DNA of 23,367 nucleotides from DATKPC01 sp035524275 (GCA_035524275.1 DATKPC010000098.1:1-23367); one strand, 5' to 3'; numbered from the stretch's first letter, positions 1 to 7,831 are shown. Program-made: numbers and translations. Notes: generated from the letters alone by a model not told the origin.

Positions 1-1
1 C

Positions 2-97
2 CCGACGTCGAGCCAGGCGAACCCGACGCTGTCGATCGTCGCGCTGGCGCTGCGGATGGCGGAGCGGCTGAAGGGCACGCTGAAGGCGGCGAGCTAG
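2..97 (+). CDS. GMC-family oxidoreductase, C-terminal end only (partial)
   Basis: Only the last 31 residues are inside the window, ending in TAG at 95-97. The tail reads PTSSQANPTLSIVALALR and continues for a few residues. This fits the C-terminal signature of glucose-methanol-choline oxidoreductases, where a short 'PTS' stretch precedes an N-P pair and then an '(L/S)TI.AL..R.A' helix. The Asn in N-P corresponds to one of the two active-site residues near the flavin in that family. The substrate cannot be told from this fragment. GMC oxidoreductases are sometimes found in or beside exopolysaccharide loci, so a link with the convergent EPS operon is possible but unproven. The gene converges on the acyltransferase gene, and the stop codons of both lie inside arms of one inverted repeat. 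Confidence 0.6.
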   Translation, partial: PTSSQANPTLSIVALALRMAERLKGTLKAAS

Positions 98-222
98 GAG
101 CGTGCGCGGCAGACCGGACTGTCGCCCATCAGCCCGGTTTGCGATGTCTGCGACTCTCTCGGTCTGCGCAGCAGGTCCCCTCTCCCACGCCGTGGGAGAG
201 GTTCTGCCGCGCAGGCTCCTAG
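94..222. repeat. Large inverted repeat between convergent genes (candidate bidirectional terminator or REP-like element)
   Basis: The arm at 94-113 (CTAGGAGCGTGCGCGGCAGA) is the reverse complement of 203-222 with a single mismatch (19 of 20). The interior contains a perfect 10-bp hairpin at 179-188/192-201 with a 3-nt GCC loop. It also contains a second nested stem: 109-116 (GCAGACCG) with 160-167 (CGGTCTGC), plus 121-125 with 150-154. No clear T-tract follows either arm. The TAG of the plus-strand gene and the TAG of the minus-strand acyltransferase both lie within the outer arms. A two-way terminator is the simplest role. A dispersed REP-type repeat is the alternative. Confidence 0.7.
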
Positions 223-1439
223 TCCGTCAGCCGCTTCCTGAGCCTCGCGCACGGCCGCTCGACGAACCGGTAGATCGCCCACGACGTGGCGACCGACAGC
301 ACGAGCGCCAGCAGCGCGCGGCCGAGCGGATTCCAGCCGGGCGTCATCCGCGCGATCGCGAAGATCCACGCGTAATGGACCAGGTAGAGCGAATACGACA
401 GCACGCCGAGGAACGCGACGGGTCGCAGGTTGAGGAAGCGGAACGGCGCCCAGTCGCGGAAGCGGATCGCCGCGATGAAGATGAACGTCAGCGCGATGCC
501 CTGCAGCGAGTACCGCAGCGTCTCGCGGAAGCCGGGATCGCGGACGACGAGGCAGGCCAGCAGCGTCAGGACCGCGGCCGGAACGATCGCGAACTTCCAC
601 AGGCGTTCGTCGTACTCGCGGCGGTCCAGGACCGGATTCATCCACACCGCCAGCGCGCAGCCGAACAGGATCGAATCCACCCGCGTGTCGCTGCCGAAAT
701 AGGTGCGCTCCGCCGGAACGTTGAAGCGGTAGACGAGGACGCAGCGCCACGCCAGGACCAGCGCACACAGGCCCCAGAGGACCCGTGCCTGCGTCGGCGC
801 GCGCAGGCGCAGCCGCTGCATGCCGATGAAGAGCAGCGGGAAGACGAAGTAGAAGTGCTCCTCGACCGCGAGCGACCAGTAGATGCCCGTGCCGGCCGCC
901 TGCCCGGCATAGCCCTTGAAGATGATCCAGTAGTTCGTCACCTGCAGGGCCTGTGCCACGAGCGCCGGGGCCTGGATCGTCCCGGGCGGATCGAACAGCA
1001 GTGCGCCGACGCAGGTGACGAGAAGGACGAGGTAGAACGGCGGCAGGATCCGCAGGACGCGGCGCAGGTAGAAATGGCCGAGGTGGACGAACGCGAAGCG
1101 CTCGTATTCGACCCGCATCAGCGTCGTGATCAGGAAGCCGCTGAGGAAGAAGAAGATCGTGACGCCGAAGCCGCCCGGCACCAGCGATTCGAGGCCGACG
1201 TGCGCGACGAACACGAGGCCGACGCTGATCGCGCGCAGCCCGTCGAGCGACGGGATGTGGCGCACCGCCGCGGCGGCGTCGGCCGTCGCGCGCGCCGCCG
1301 ACGGGTCGGCCGGCGCCGCGCCTGCCGGCCGGCTCCGCGTTTCCGCGGGCGAGGCGCCGGCGCCGCCGGCTAGCGCGTGCTCTGCCACGTGCGACGAACG
1401 GGGCCGGTCCGGTCGTCTAGCGACGCTGCCGGCGCGCAT
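219..1439 (-). CDS. Acyltransferase 3 family membrane protein (OafA/YrhL-like)
   Basis: This 406-aa integral membrane protein probably transfers an acyl (often acetyl) group onto a saccharide during EPS assembly. Family signatures visible are SLDGLRAISVGLVFVAHVG near residue 65, which includes the conserved family His, the FFFLSGFLI segment, and EEHFYFVFPLLF. The latter matches the usual 'VE.QFY..P' motif with His in place of Gln. LSYSLYLVHYAWIF lies near the C terminus. About ten hydrophobic segments are present, as is normal. The first 60 residues are Ala/Arg/Pro-rich and poorly conserved, so the true start may be downstream of this ATG. The gene overlaps the 3' end of the upstream polymerase/ligase gene by 23 nt and has no strong Shine-Dalgarno, which suggests translational coupling. 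It is the last gene of the operon. The acyl donor and the sugar acceptor are not evident. Confidence 0.88.
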   Translation of the reverse strand: MRAGSVARRPDRPRSSHVAEHALAGGAGASPAETRSRPAGAAPADPSAARATADAAAAVRHIPSLDGLRAISVGLVFVAHVGLESLVPGGFGVTIFFFLSGFLITTLMRVEYERFAFVHLGHFYLRRVLRILPPFYLVLLVTCVGALLFDPPGTIQAPALVAQALQVTNYWIIFKGYAGQAAGTGIYWSLAVEEHFYFVFPLLFIGMQRLRLRAPTQARVLWGLCALVLAWRCVLVYRFNVPAERTYFGSDTRVDSILFGCALAVWMNPVLDRREYDERLWKFAIVPAAVLTLLACLVVRDPGFRETLRYSLQGIALTFIFIAAIRFRDWAPFRFLNLRPVAFLGVLSYSLYLVHYAWIFAIARMTPGWNPLGRALLALVLSVATSWAIYRFVERPCARLRKRLTD

Positions 1440-2769
1440 CGTCCAGCGCGCGCGCCAGCGCGAAGGTCGCGACCGTCATCACGACGAAGTTGAGGCTCGT
1501 TCCCTGCAGCCAGTGCGCCTCCGACAGGTTCGCGAACGCCTGCTGCAGGAACAGTGCCAGGAAGAGCGCGCCCTGGCCGCGGTCGAAGGCCACCATGCGC
1601 ACCGAGTCGCGCAGGTAGATGACGAGGTAGGCGACGAGGACCAGCAGCCCGACGATGCCGAGGTCATTGAGGACGTCGAGATAGCCGTTGTGCGACGAGC
1701 CGGGGTAGAACCCCTGCATCGCCGACAGGAAGATGTAGGAATCGGAGCCCGGGTCCGGGCCGACCCAGTAGGCGCCGTAGCCCGTGCCGAGGAACGGGTG
1801 AAGCTTGATGTGGTCTTCGATGATCGCCCAGATGTCCGCGCGCCCGGTGAAATTGACGTCCTTGCCGGTCAGCATCGCGACCGGCGTCAGCAGCACGCCG
1901 ATCCCCGGAACGATCCGCAGCACCTCGAGCGTATAGCCGACGACGAGCACCGCGATCAGCGCGATGTAGTACTTCATGTAGCGCCGCATGACCGGCGGGG
2001 TCCGCAGCAGCGTGAACAGGAACATCGTCGCGATCAGCATCGAGACGAGCGACGTCGAACTGCGCGAATTGACCAGGCAGACGAGCGAGATGCCGCCGCC
2101 GAGCAGCGCCGCCGGCGTCTTCACGTCGCGCGCCAGCCAGCCCTGCAGCCACATCACGCAGGCGACGGCCGCCATCGCGCCGAGCCCGTTCTTCTGCATC
2201 GCGAAGCCATGCCAGGCGCCGATGAGCTCCGGCTGGTTCTCCTGGTGGACCGCGATCTCCGGCCACCCGAGCACGAAGACGATCGAACCGCCCAGCAGCA
2301 GCGTCAGGCCCCAGCGCACGACGTTCTGGAAGCGCCGCGGATGCCAGCCGACCAGCGCGAACGCGTACGCGACGGCAATCATCGACCCGATGCGGAAGTC
2401 GCGCGTCAGCGTCGCCGACGGGTTGGCGGACCACAGCACGCTCGCCGTCGCCAGCGCGACGAAGGCGACGAAGCCGCCGTTGAGGTTGCGGCCGACCCGC
2501 AGCGTCTCGTGCGCGTTGGTCGCGATCGTCACGAGCGCCAGCGCGAGAATGGCGAGCCAGAGCCCGCGCGTGACCGGGTTTGCGATGTTCTGCTTGTCGA
2601 TCGTCGCCAGGTAGTCGAAACCGGGCGGGAACGTCATCAGCGCCAGCATCAGCCACACCGAAAGGCCCATCAGCCCGGACATCGGTCCGCTGCGCTGCTT
2701 CGCCGGAGCGGCGCGGCGCGGAGCCGCCGCGACGCCGCCGCGAACGATGATCCGCGGGCGCGCGCTCAT
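1417..2769 (-). CDS. O-antigen ligase / Wzy-type polymerase family membrane protein
   Basis: This is a 450-aa polytopic inner-membrane protein of the Wzy_C/O-antigen ligase superfamily. Such proteins polymerise or transfer undecaprenyl-diphosphate-linked oligosaccharides in the periplasm. Visible signs are about ten hydrophobic segments, a WSANPSATLTRD loop, NSRSSTSL, and a large periplasmic region. That region contains FTGRADIWAIIEDHIKLHP followed by FLGTGYGAYW, and then SSHNGYLDVLNDLGIVGL with the His-Asn-Gly typical of the family's functional loop. I place the start at the ATG at 2769 (MSARPRIIV), which overlaps the stop of the upstream glycosyltransferase by ATGA. The frame is open further upstream, but those codons lie inside the glycosyltransferase gene. 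The context (WcaJ-, EpsF- and EpsG-like genes) favours a Wzy polymerase of a Wzx/Wzy EPS system over an LPS ligase. Sequence alone does not separate the two. Confidence 0.88.
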   Translation of the reverse strand: MSARPRIIVRGGVAAAPRRAAPAKQRSGPMSGLMGLSVWLMLALMTFPPGFDYLATIDKQNIANPVTRGLWLAILALALVTIATNAHETLRVGRNLNGGFVAFVALATASVLWSANPSATLTRDFRIGSMIAVAYAFALVGWHPRRFQNVVRWGLTLLLGGSIVFVLGWPEIAVHQENQPELIGAWHGFAMQKNGLGAMAAVACVMWLQGWLARDVKTPAALLGGGISLVCLVNSRSSTSLVSMLIATMFLFTLLRTPPVMRRYMKYYIALIAVLVVGYTLEVLRIVPGIGVLLTPVAMLTGKDVNFTGRADIWAIIEDHIKLHPFLGTGYGAYWVGPDPGSDSYIFLSAMQGFYPGSSHNGYLDVLNDLGIVGLLVLVAYLVIYLRDSVRMVAFDRGQGALFLALFLQQAFANLSEAHWLQGTSLNFVVMTVATFALARALDDARRQRR

Positions 2770-3557
2770 CGCGGGCGAAGCTTGATGTCGGCGTGGCGCA
2801 GGTTCGCGAAGAACTGCGGGCCCCTGACGAGATAGCGGCGCGCGAGGCGGCGCGGATTCTGGCTCAGCCGGTAGATCCATTCGAGGCCGGCCCGCTGCAT
2901 CCACGTCGGCGCACGACGCTCCGCGCCGGTCACGAAGTCGATCGAGGCGCCGATGCACAGCGCCAGCCCGCGCGCGACGCCGCGGCGCCGCAGATGCTGC
3001 GCCACGACCTCCTGTTGAGGCGAACCGACCGCGATGAAGCAGAACCGGAACGGCGAGGCGTCCTCGACGAACCGCAGCGTTTCCTCGACCGCCTGCGGAT
3101 CCTTCACGAACCCCATCGGCGGGTTGTGGTGCCGCAGGTTCAGCAGGCCGAACCGGCGCCGCACCGCGTCGGCCTGCGCCGTCGACGATCCGATCAGCAC
3201 GACGCGGTCCTGCGGCCGGATCACGCGCTGCAGCAGCGCCGCGGTCAAGTCGCTCCCGGTGCAGACGGGCAGCTTCAGGCCGCGCACCAGGCGCAGCAGG
3301 TACGCGGCGAAGCGGCTGTCGAGGAGCACGTAGGCGGCGTCGGCATACAGCGCGCGGAACGCGGAGTCCTCGTGGTAGCGGATCATGTGGTCGACGTTCG
3401 GCGTCACGACGTAGCCGAAGCGCTCGGTCCCGTAGGCCGCGCAGACCTCGACGAAGGCGTCGAGGTCGTAGTCGTCGATCGTATGGGTGATCCGTCCGTC
3501 GCGGACCGGGGCCGCGGCGGCGTACGTGGGGGGCGGTGTGACGTCGTCGGGTGGCAT
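2766..3557 (-). CDS. WecG/TagA/CpsF-family (GT26) glycosyltransferase
   Basis: This 263-aa protein is of normal length for GT26 enzymes, which add a sugar (for example ManNAc, ManNAcA or GlcA) to a lipid-linked acceptor at the cytoplasmic membrane face. Conserved blocks are VVTPNVDHMIRYHED, a TGSDL block, LIGSSTAQADAVRRRFG, FIAVGSPQQE, LCIGASIDFVTGAERRAPTW and GLEWIYRLSQNPRRLARRYL. The last is the positively charged C-terminal appendage typical of the family. The Asp usually found in the 'DG' motif is kept (Asp80), but the following Gly is Ser (LLDSRF). The start at 3557 is chosen because conservation begins soon after it and GGGAGA lies 8 nt upstream. The same frame runs farther upstream into the 3' part of the epsG-like gene, which is shadow. 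The stop overlaps the next gene by 4 nt. The donor sugar is unknown. Confidence 0.9.
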   Translation of the reverse strand: MPPDDVTPPPTYAAAAPVRDGRITHTIDDYDLDAFVEVCAAYGTERFGYVVTPNVDHMIRYHEDSAFRALYADAAYVLLDSRFAAYLLRLVRGLKLPVCTGSDLTAALLQRVIRPQDRVVLIGSSTAQADAVRRRFGLLNLRHHNPPMGFVKDPQAVEETLRFVEDASPFRFCFIAVGSPQQEVVAQHLRRRGVARGLALCIGASIDFVTGAERRAPTWMQRAGLEWIYRLSQNPRRLARRYLVRGPQFFANLRHADIKLRPR

Positions 3558-3586
3558 CGGGCGGTCTCCCGGTCGCGGGCAGGCGC

Positions 3587-3609
3587 CGGCGCGCCCTGCA
3601 GGCGCGCCG
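3587..3609 (-). other. GC-only hairpin between operon genes
   Basis: A perfect 9-bp stem (outer C-G pair plus GGCGCGCC on both sides) with a 5-nt CTGCA loop lies in the 65-nt gap between the epsG-like gene and the GT26 gene. It has no U-tract. It may attenuate transcription or protect the upstream mRNA segment, separating expression of the chain-length genes from the three coupled downstream genes. The structure is seen directly; the function is inferred. Confidence 0.45.
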
Positions 3610-3622
3610 CCGGCGGGGAAGG

Positions 3623-4666
3623 CTAGAAGTGGTTGAGCACGCTGCCGACGATCGCCGCCTCGGTGGCGGCGAGCCGGCTGAGCATTTCGCGCGCCTTGCC
3701 GTACGTCGTGTGCTTCGCGCGGGTCACGACGAGCACGCGTCCGACCGCGGTGGCGATCGCGAGGCCATCGGCGTAGTCGGCGATCGGCGGCGTGTCGACG
3801 ATGACGAATTCGTACTTGCGCCGCCATCCGGCGACCATGTGCTCGAAGCGGCCGTCGGTCAGCAGTTCGAGCGGGTTCGGCGGGCAGGTTCCGGCCATGA
3901 CGATCGACAGGCTCGGGAAACCCTCGACCGCGCGGACCTGCGGCGCGGTGCCGCTCGCGATCGACTGCGCGAGCCCCTGCTGCAGGTCGGCGCCGAACAG
4001 CGTGTGCACGCGCGGATGCCGGAAATCGGCGTCGACGAGCAGCGTCGGGCGGCCGAACTGCGCGAAGGACAGCGCCAGCTCGCAGGCGAGCTGCGAGCGG
4101 CCCTCGCCAACGCAGGCGCCGAGGACGGCGATCGCATTGGCCTCGCTCTGGTTCGAGTGGCGCAGCAGCAGTTCCGTGCGCAGCAGCCGCATGTTCTCCG
4201 CATGCGCATTGAACGCGTCGTGCGCCAGCATCAGCTGCGGGCCCGGCCGCAGCAGCGGCAGCGTCGGATCGATGGCGTCGCGCTCGATGCGGGAGTCGGC
4301 GAGCGGATGCCGCGCGTCGATGTGGACCTCGGCGTCGACCGGGAACGCGGCGTCGAGGGGGTCGTTCTCCGCCAGCACGTCGGGATCGACGTAGCCGCTC
4401 GCGGCGCCGTGCTCGAAGTCGCCTTCCGCGTGGACCAGGTGATCGCCTTCGACGCCGTGGCCGGCGATCGAATCGGCGTCCGTCACGACCTCCGGATGCA
4501 CCGACGCCTCCGCCGCGGCGTCGTCCGCCCGCGTGCCGGCGACCGGTCTCGCGTCGACGTCCTCGACGGTCCGGTTGATCGTCGCCGCCTTGCTGCGGTT
4601 GACCTTGCCCTGGCGCATTCCCGGCACCTTGCGGTTGCCGGTGAAAAGCCTTTCGATGTCGTTCAT
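3623..4666 (-). CDS. epsG: EpsG-type chain-length/tyrosine-kinase-like Walker ATPase
   Basis: This 347-aa cytoplasmic protein is related to the BY-kinase (CpsD/CapB/Wzc kinase) part of EPS export systems, and partners the membrane chain-length protein encoded just upstream. The kinase-like core starts near residue 155 (ENMRLLRTELLLRH). The Walker A loop reads GACVGEGRSQ with Arg190 where most homologues have the catalytic Lys. Walker A' is LLVDADFRHPRVH and Walker B is FVIVDTPPIADYAD. From memory, 'GEGRS' is typical of the EpsG subgroup, so this need not be an inactivating change. The C terminus ends SVLNHF without a Tyr cluster, so classical autophosphorylation at a Tyr-rich tail is unlikely. 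The first 150 residues form a long acidic, Asp/Glu/Ala-rich region of unknown role. The start at 4666 has AGGA 8 nt upstream. The gap to the preceding gene is 23 nt. Confidence 0.82.
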   Translation of the reverse strand: MNDIERLFTGNRKVPGMRQGKVNRSKAATINRTVEDVDARPVAGTRADDAAAEASVHPEVVTDADSIAGHGVEGDHLVHAEGDFEHGAASGYVDPDVLAENDPLDAAFPVDAEVHIDARHPLADSRIERDAIDPTLPLLRPGPQLMLAHDAFNAHAENMRLLRTELLLRHSNQSEANAIAVLGACVGEGRSQLACELALSFAQFGRPTLLVDADFRHPRVHTLFGADLQQGLAQSIASGTAPQVRAVEGFPSLSIVMAGTCPPNPLELLTDGRFEHMVAGWRRKYEFVIVDTPPIADYADGLAIATAVGRVLVVTRAKHTTYGKAREMLSRLAATEAAIVGSVLNHF

Positions 4667-4689
4667 GGTCGGATTCCTGTCCTGCGGTA

Positions 4690-6162
4690 TCAGGCGGCGC
4701 CGGGGGCCGGCTCGACGCTGCGGAACTCGGTCAGCACGGGCATGCCGAGATCGCGCTCGACGTCGTCGCGGCAACGCACGCGGCGGTGCGTCAGCTCGTA
4801 CGCGAACGGACCGACGATCCCGAGTCCCAGCCCGAGGATCGCTCCGAGCGCGAGGTTGATCAGCGGCTTGGGCTTGGCCGCGGTGGCCGGCGGGCGGGCG
4901 CGGCTCACGAGGTTGACGTTGGTCTGGTGGCCGGTCGACGCGAACATGATCTGGTCGTAGCCGTCCAGCGCGCGCTTGTAGACCGATTGCGCGGAGGACA
5001 GCTCGAGCTCGTACTTCGCGCCTTCGTCGTGCAGCTGGTGGCTGACGAGGACCTTCTGGCGCTGGTCCGCGATGGCCTTCTCGAGCGACGCGACCTCCTG
5101 CCGCGCGATGTCGACGTCGGACGCCGAGGCGCGGGCGTACGTCTGCACCGCGCCGGCGAGCGCGCGCTTGTTGTTCTCGATCTCCGACTGCAGCTGCAGG
5201 ATCTGCGGGTGGTTGGGCCCGAGCGTCTGGCGCAGCTGCGCCATCTTTCCGGCGAGCGTTTCCCCCTCGGCGCGCAGCGACCGCACGAGGTCGGAACCGA
5301 GCACCTGCGAGCTGACGGTCTGGTCGCCGCCGGCATGGGCCTGCGCCTCGCGCATCGCGTTCTGCTTGTCGAGGAGGCGGCGCTCCATCTGCTGCAGCAG
5401 GTCCATGTCGACGTCGGCCTTGTCGTTGATGTCGACGGAGCCGGTGCGCTGGCGGAACTTCGTCAGCGCGTCCTGCGCGACCGTGACCTTCCGCTTCAGG
5501 TCCTCGAGTTCCTCGGTGTAGCGCTTCGCGCGCGCGCCCGCCGGGCCGTTCGTCCGCTGGTACAGCTGCTCCAGGTAGACGTCGGCGACGGTGTTCGCGA
5601 GGTTCGCGGCGCCCTCCGCGCTCGACTGCGAGGCCGTGACGTAGATCAGCTGGCTGCCGCCCTTGCCGATCTCGATCTCGAGATCCTTGCGCAGCTGCGA
5701 CTCGATCCAGTCGCGCAGCGACTCGGCGTCGCGGTGCGGACCGGACGTGTAGTGCGGATCCTCGGTGAGCTTCAGCCGCTCGATGACCGGGCCGAGGACT
5801 TCCGGGCCCTGCATCAGCTCGACCTGCGTCGACATGTAGGGTCCGAGCATCCCGAGCTCGAACTCCTTGCCGGCCAGCGGGTCGTTCGACTCGTAGTTGA
5901 CCATCAGCGTCGCGGTCGCCTTGTACGTCTTCGGCATCACCATCGAGACGACGGCGGCGACGAGCAGCACGAGGCCGGCAATGATCGCCGTGTGGCGCCA
6001 GTACGCCGCGGCGATCGCGGTGATCTGCGCCAGCGACGGCCCCGGGTGCACGTAGTCCTGGGCCGCGACCTCGGGCCCGCCGCCGGCGTAGGGCAGCGGC
6101 GCGGCGAGTTCGGTGGAAGAAGAATTGACGAGGGCAGGCACTCGCCGGGATGATGGATCCAC
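4690..6162 (-). CDS. epsF: EpsF/Wzc-type polysaccharide chain-length determinant (PCP family)
   Basis: This 490-aa inner-membrane protein probably sets polymer length and links Wzy polymerisation to export. It has an N-terminal transmembrane helix (HTAIIAGLVLLVAAVVSMVM) followed by a Wzz domain (PKTYKATATLMVNYE). A long coiled-coil periplasmic part follows. Then come a GNVR-type segment (AKYELELSSAQSVYKRALDG) and a second transmembrane helix (INLALGAILGLGLGIVGPFA) close to the C terminus. There is no kinase domain; that function is in the separate downstream gene, as in split EpsF/EpsG systems. I choose the GTG at 6162 because GAAGGAG lies 8 nt before it. A TTG seven codons upstream is open in frame but would sit on top of this ribosome-binding site. 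Confidence 0.88.
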   Translation of the reverse strand: MDPSSRRVPALVNSSSTELAAPLPYAGGGPEVAAQDYVHPGPSLAQITAIAAAYWRHTAIIAGLVLLVAAVVSMVMPKTYKATATLMVNYESNDPLAGKEFELGMLGPYMSTQVELMQGPEVLGPVIERLKLTEDPHYTSGPHRDAESLRDWIESQLRKDLEIEIGKGGSQLIYVTASQSSAEGAANLANTVADVYLEQLYQRTNGPAGARAKRYTEELEDLKRKVTVAQDALTKFRQRTGSVDINDKADVDMDLLQQMERRLLDKQNAMREAQAHAGGDQTVSSQVLGSDLVRSLRAEGETLAGKMAQLRQTLGPNHPQILQLQSEIENNKRALAGAVQTYARASASDVDIARQEVASLEKAIADQRQKVLVSHQLHDEGAKYELELSSAQSVYKRALDGYDQIMFASTGHQTNVNLVSRARPPATAAKPKPLINLALGAILGLGLGIVGPFAYELTHRRVRCRDDVERDLGMPVLTEFRSVEPAPGAA

Positions 6163-6433
6163 GATCCTCGCTCCTTCAGGCAATCCGGGACTAGGCCACG
6201 CGGGCCATGACGCGGCGCACGATCAAGTTCGTTCGAGAAACACGACCGGCAGCGTGCCGACGCCGACCGTCGCAAACATCTCGACGCCGGTCGCGGCAAT
6301 TCAACACGCAGCCATGATACCGCATTTTAGCTATCGGTGGGAACAATCCGTAGGTTTGCTGCAGCGCTCCGCGGCCCGAACCGACCGAACATCTCCTTAA
6401 GTCGACATCCCCTGGCGTCGAGATCTCCTTGAA
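6163..6433 (-). other. 271-nt intra-operon gap with tandem AAGGAGAT motifs and an AT-rich patch
   Basis: I see no gene here. Just after the stop of the WcaJ-like gene, AAGGAGAT occurs twice on the minus strand (plus-strand ATCTCCTT at 6391-6398 and 6423-6430). A short frame starting directly after the second copy (21 codons) has zero spacing and no recognisable product. Around 6315-6345 the composition becomes AT-richer. TAAAAT and TATCAT there could serve as -10 boxes for a promoter of the epsF-like gene, but neither has a good -35 at the right distance. The gap is long for this otherwise tight operon and may hold a secondary promoter. Confidence 0.4.
6171..6177 (-). promoter_or_regulatory. 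Ribosome-binding site that decides the epsF-like start
   Basis: On the minus strand GAAGGAG lies 8 nt before GTG at 6162. It favours the GTG over the in-frame TTG at 6183, which is upstream of this site. Confidence 0.65.
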
Positions 6434-7831
6434 TCAATACGCGACATCTTCCCGCAGGACCACGTAGACCGTGCGCGCCAGGATGTAGAGGTCGAAGCCG
6501 AGCGACCAGCGACGCAGGTAGTCGATGTCGTAGTCGATCCGCCGCTTCATCCCGTCCAGGTCGGAGCCCCCGCGCTGGCCGTTCACCTGGGCCCAGCCGG
6601 TCAGGCCGGGGCGGATCTTGTGCCGCAGCATGTAGCCCGGAATCAGGCGCCGGAATTCCTCGTTCATGGCAACCGCGTGCGGACGCGGCCCGACCAGGCT
6701 CATCCGGCCCTGGAGCACGTTGAGCAGTTGCGGCAGTTCGTCGAGCGAGGTCCGGCGGATGAACTGGCCGAACGGCGTGATCCGGGCGTCGCCGCGCTTC
6801 GCCGCCGTGAACGCGCTGACGCCGTCCTCGGTGACCGACATCGAGCGGAACTTCCAGACCTCGATTTCGCGGCCGTCCAGGCCATAGCGGCGCTGGCGGA
6901 AGATCGCCGGGCCGGGCGAACTCAGCTTGACGCCGATGGCCACGGCGAGCATCACGGGGGAGGCGACCAGCGTCGCGAGCCCGGCGATCGCGATGTCCTC
7001 GAGGCGTTTCACGAGGCCGTTGACGGGCCCGAACGGCGTGTCGCGGACGGCCACGTACGGGACGCCTCCGACCGCGGCGATCCGCCCGTTGATCAGTTCC
7101 GTGACGAAGACGTCGGGAACGAAGTACAGCGACGCGGTGGTGTCCTTCAATTCGTCGAGCAGCTTGAGGATCCGCGGCTGCGAGGCCATCGGCAGCGCCA
7201 GGAAGACGCGGTCGATCCGGTGCTTCCGGACATAGTCGGCGAGGTCGTCGAAGCGCCCGAGCACGGGCATGTCGTCGCGCAGGCCCGTCAGCCGGCGGCG
7301 TGGACGATCGTCGAAGAAGCCGATGAAGCGCACGCCGAGGAGCCGGTTGCCGATGAACTGCTGCGCGAGCCGGATGCCGACGCCGTTCGCACCGCAGACG
7401 ACGGCGCGCGCCTCCGACCCGGTCGCCGCGATGAACCGCGGCAGCAGGCCGTGGACGGCGAGTTGCGCGCACGGCAGCACGATCGGCAGCCCGCCGAGCC
7501 ACAGCGTCGCCGCCGCCGGCGCGTACCCGTGCAGGAAGCCCGTCAGCGCGCCGAGCGCCCACAGCGCGACGGCCGTCGCGAGCCCGTTGAAGAAACCCTG
7601 GCGCACGAGCGCGAGCGGTTTGTCGCCCAGCGCCGCGCGGCCGGGAAACGCGAGCAGGCAGGCGATGAACCCGGCCGTCAGGTAGGCGCCGTTGAAGCGG
7701 ATGTCCAGGACGGCGAGGCTGGCGGCGAGCCACAGCATCGTGACCGCCGGGTCGAGCAGCAGCGCGACCGCGCCGGCCAGCGACTGCGTGTCGCGCGGTG
7801 CCGCGGATTGAGTTTCAGCCGAGATCCACAT
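6434..7831 (-). CDS. Undecaprenyl-phosphate hexose-1-phosphate transferase (WcaJ/EpsB type)
   Basis: This 465-aa polyprenol-phosphate sugar phosphotransferase starts repeat-unit assembly by moving a hexose-1-phosphate, usually glucose- or galactose-1-P, onto undecaprenyl phosphate. The N-terminal half has several hydrophobic segments and a nucleotide-binding-like block (AVVCGANGVGIRLAQQFIGN, then GFFDDR). This is the long WcaJ/CpsE architecture. The catalytic C-terminal domain follows a membrane segment (IAIAGLATLVASPVMLAVAI). It carries KLSSPGPAIFRQRRYGLDG, WKFRSM, TSLDELPQLLNVLQGRMS with the family Asp-Glu pair, LVGPRPHAV, RPGLTGWAQVNGQRG and the C-terminal REDVAY. Length and motifs are complete. 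The ATG at 7831 has GGAAG upstream. It is the first gene of the EPS operon. Glucose is the most common substrate in this subgroup, but the sequence does not prove it. Confidence 0.93.
   Translation of the reverse strand: MWISAETQSAAPRDTQSLAGAVALLLDPAVTMLWLAASLAVLDIRFNGAYLTAGFIACLLAFPGRAALGDKPLALVRQGFFNGLATAVALWALGALTGFLHGYAPAAATLWLGGLPIVLPCAQLAVHGLLPRFIAATGSEARAVVCGANGVGIRLAQQFIGNRLLGVRFIGFFDDRPRRRLTGLRDDMPVLGRFDDLADYVRKHRIDRVFLALPMASQPRILKLLDELKDTTASLYFVPDVFVTELINGRIAAVGGVPYVAVRDTPFGPVNGLVKRLEDIAIAGLATLVASPVMLAVAIGVKLSSPGPAIFRQRRYGLDGREIEVWKFRSMSVTEDGVSAFTAAKRGDARITPFGQFIRRTSLDELPQLLNVLQGRMSLVGPRPHAVAMNEEFRRLIPGYMLRHKIRPGLTGWAQVNGQRGGSDLDGMKRRIDYDIDYLRRWSLGFDLYILARTVYVVLREDVAY

Noticed and set aside
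102..3626. Long plus-strand open frames opposite the acyltransferase, polymerase and GT26 genes
   Set aside because: Their translations are low-complexity and charged with no family motifs, while the minus strand encodes well-conserved membrane and glycosyltransferase proteins.
6337..6402. 21-codon frame starting with ATG right after the second AAGGAG in the EPS gap
   Set aside because: There is no spacing between the Shine-Dalgarno-like sequence and the ATG, and the peptide has no recognisable feature.
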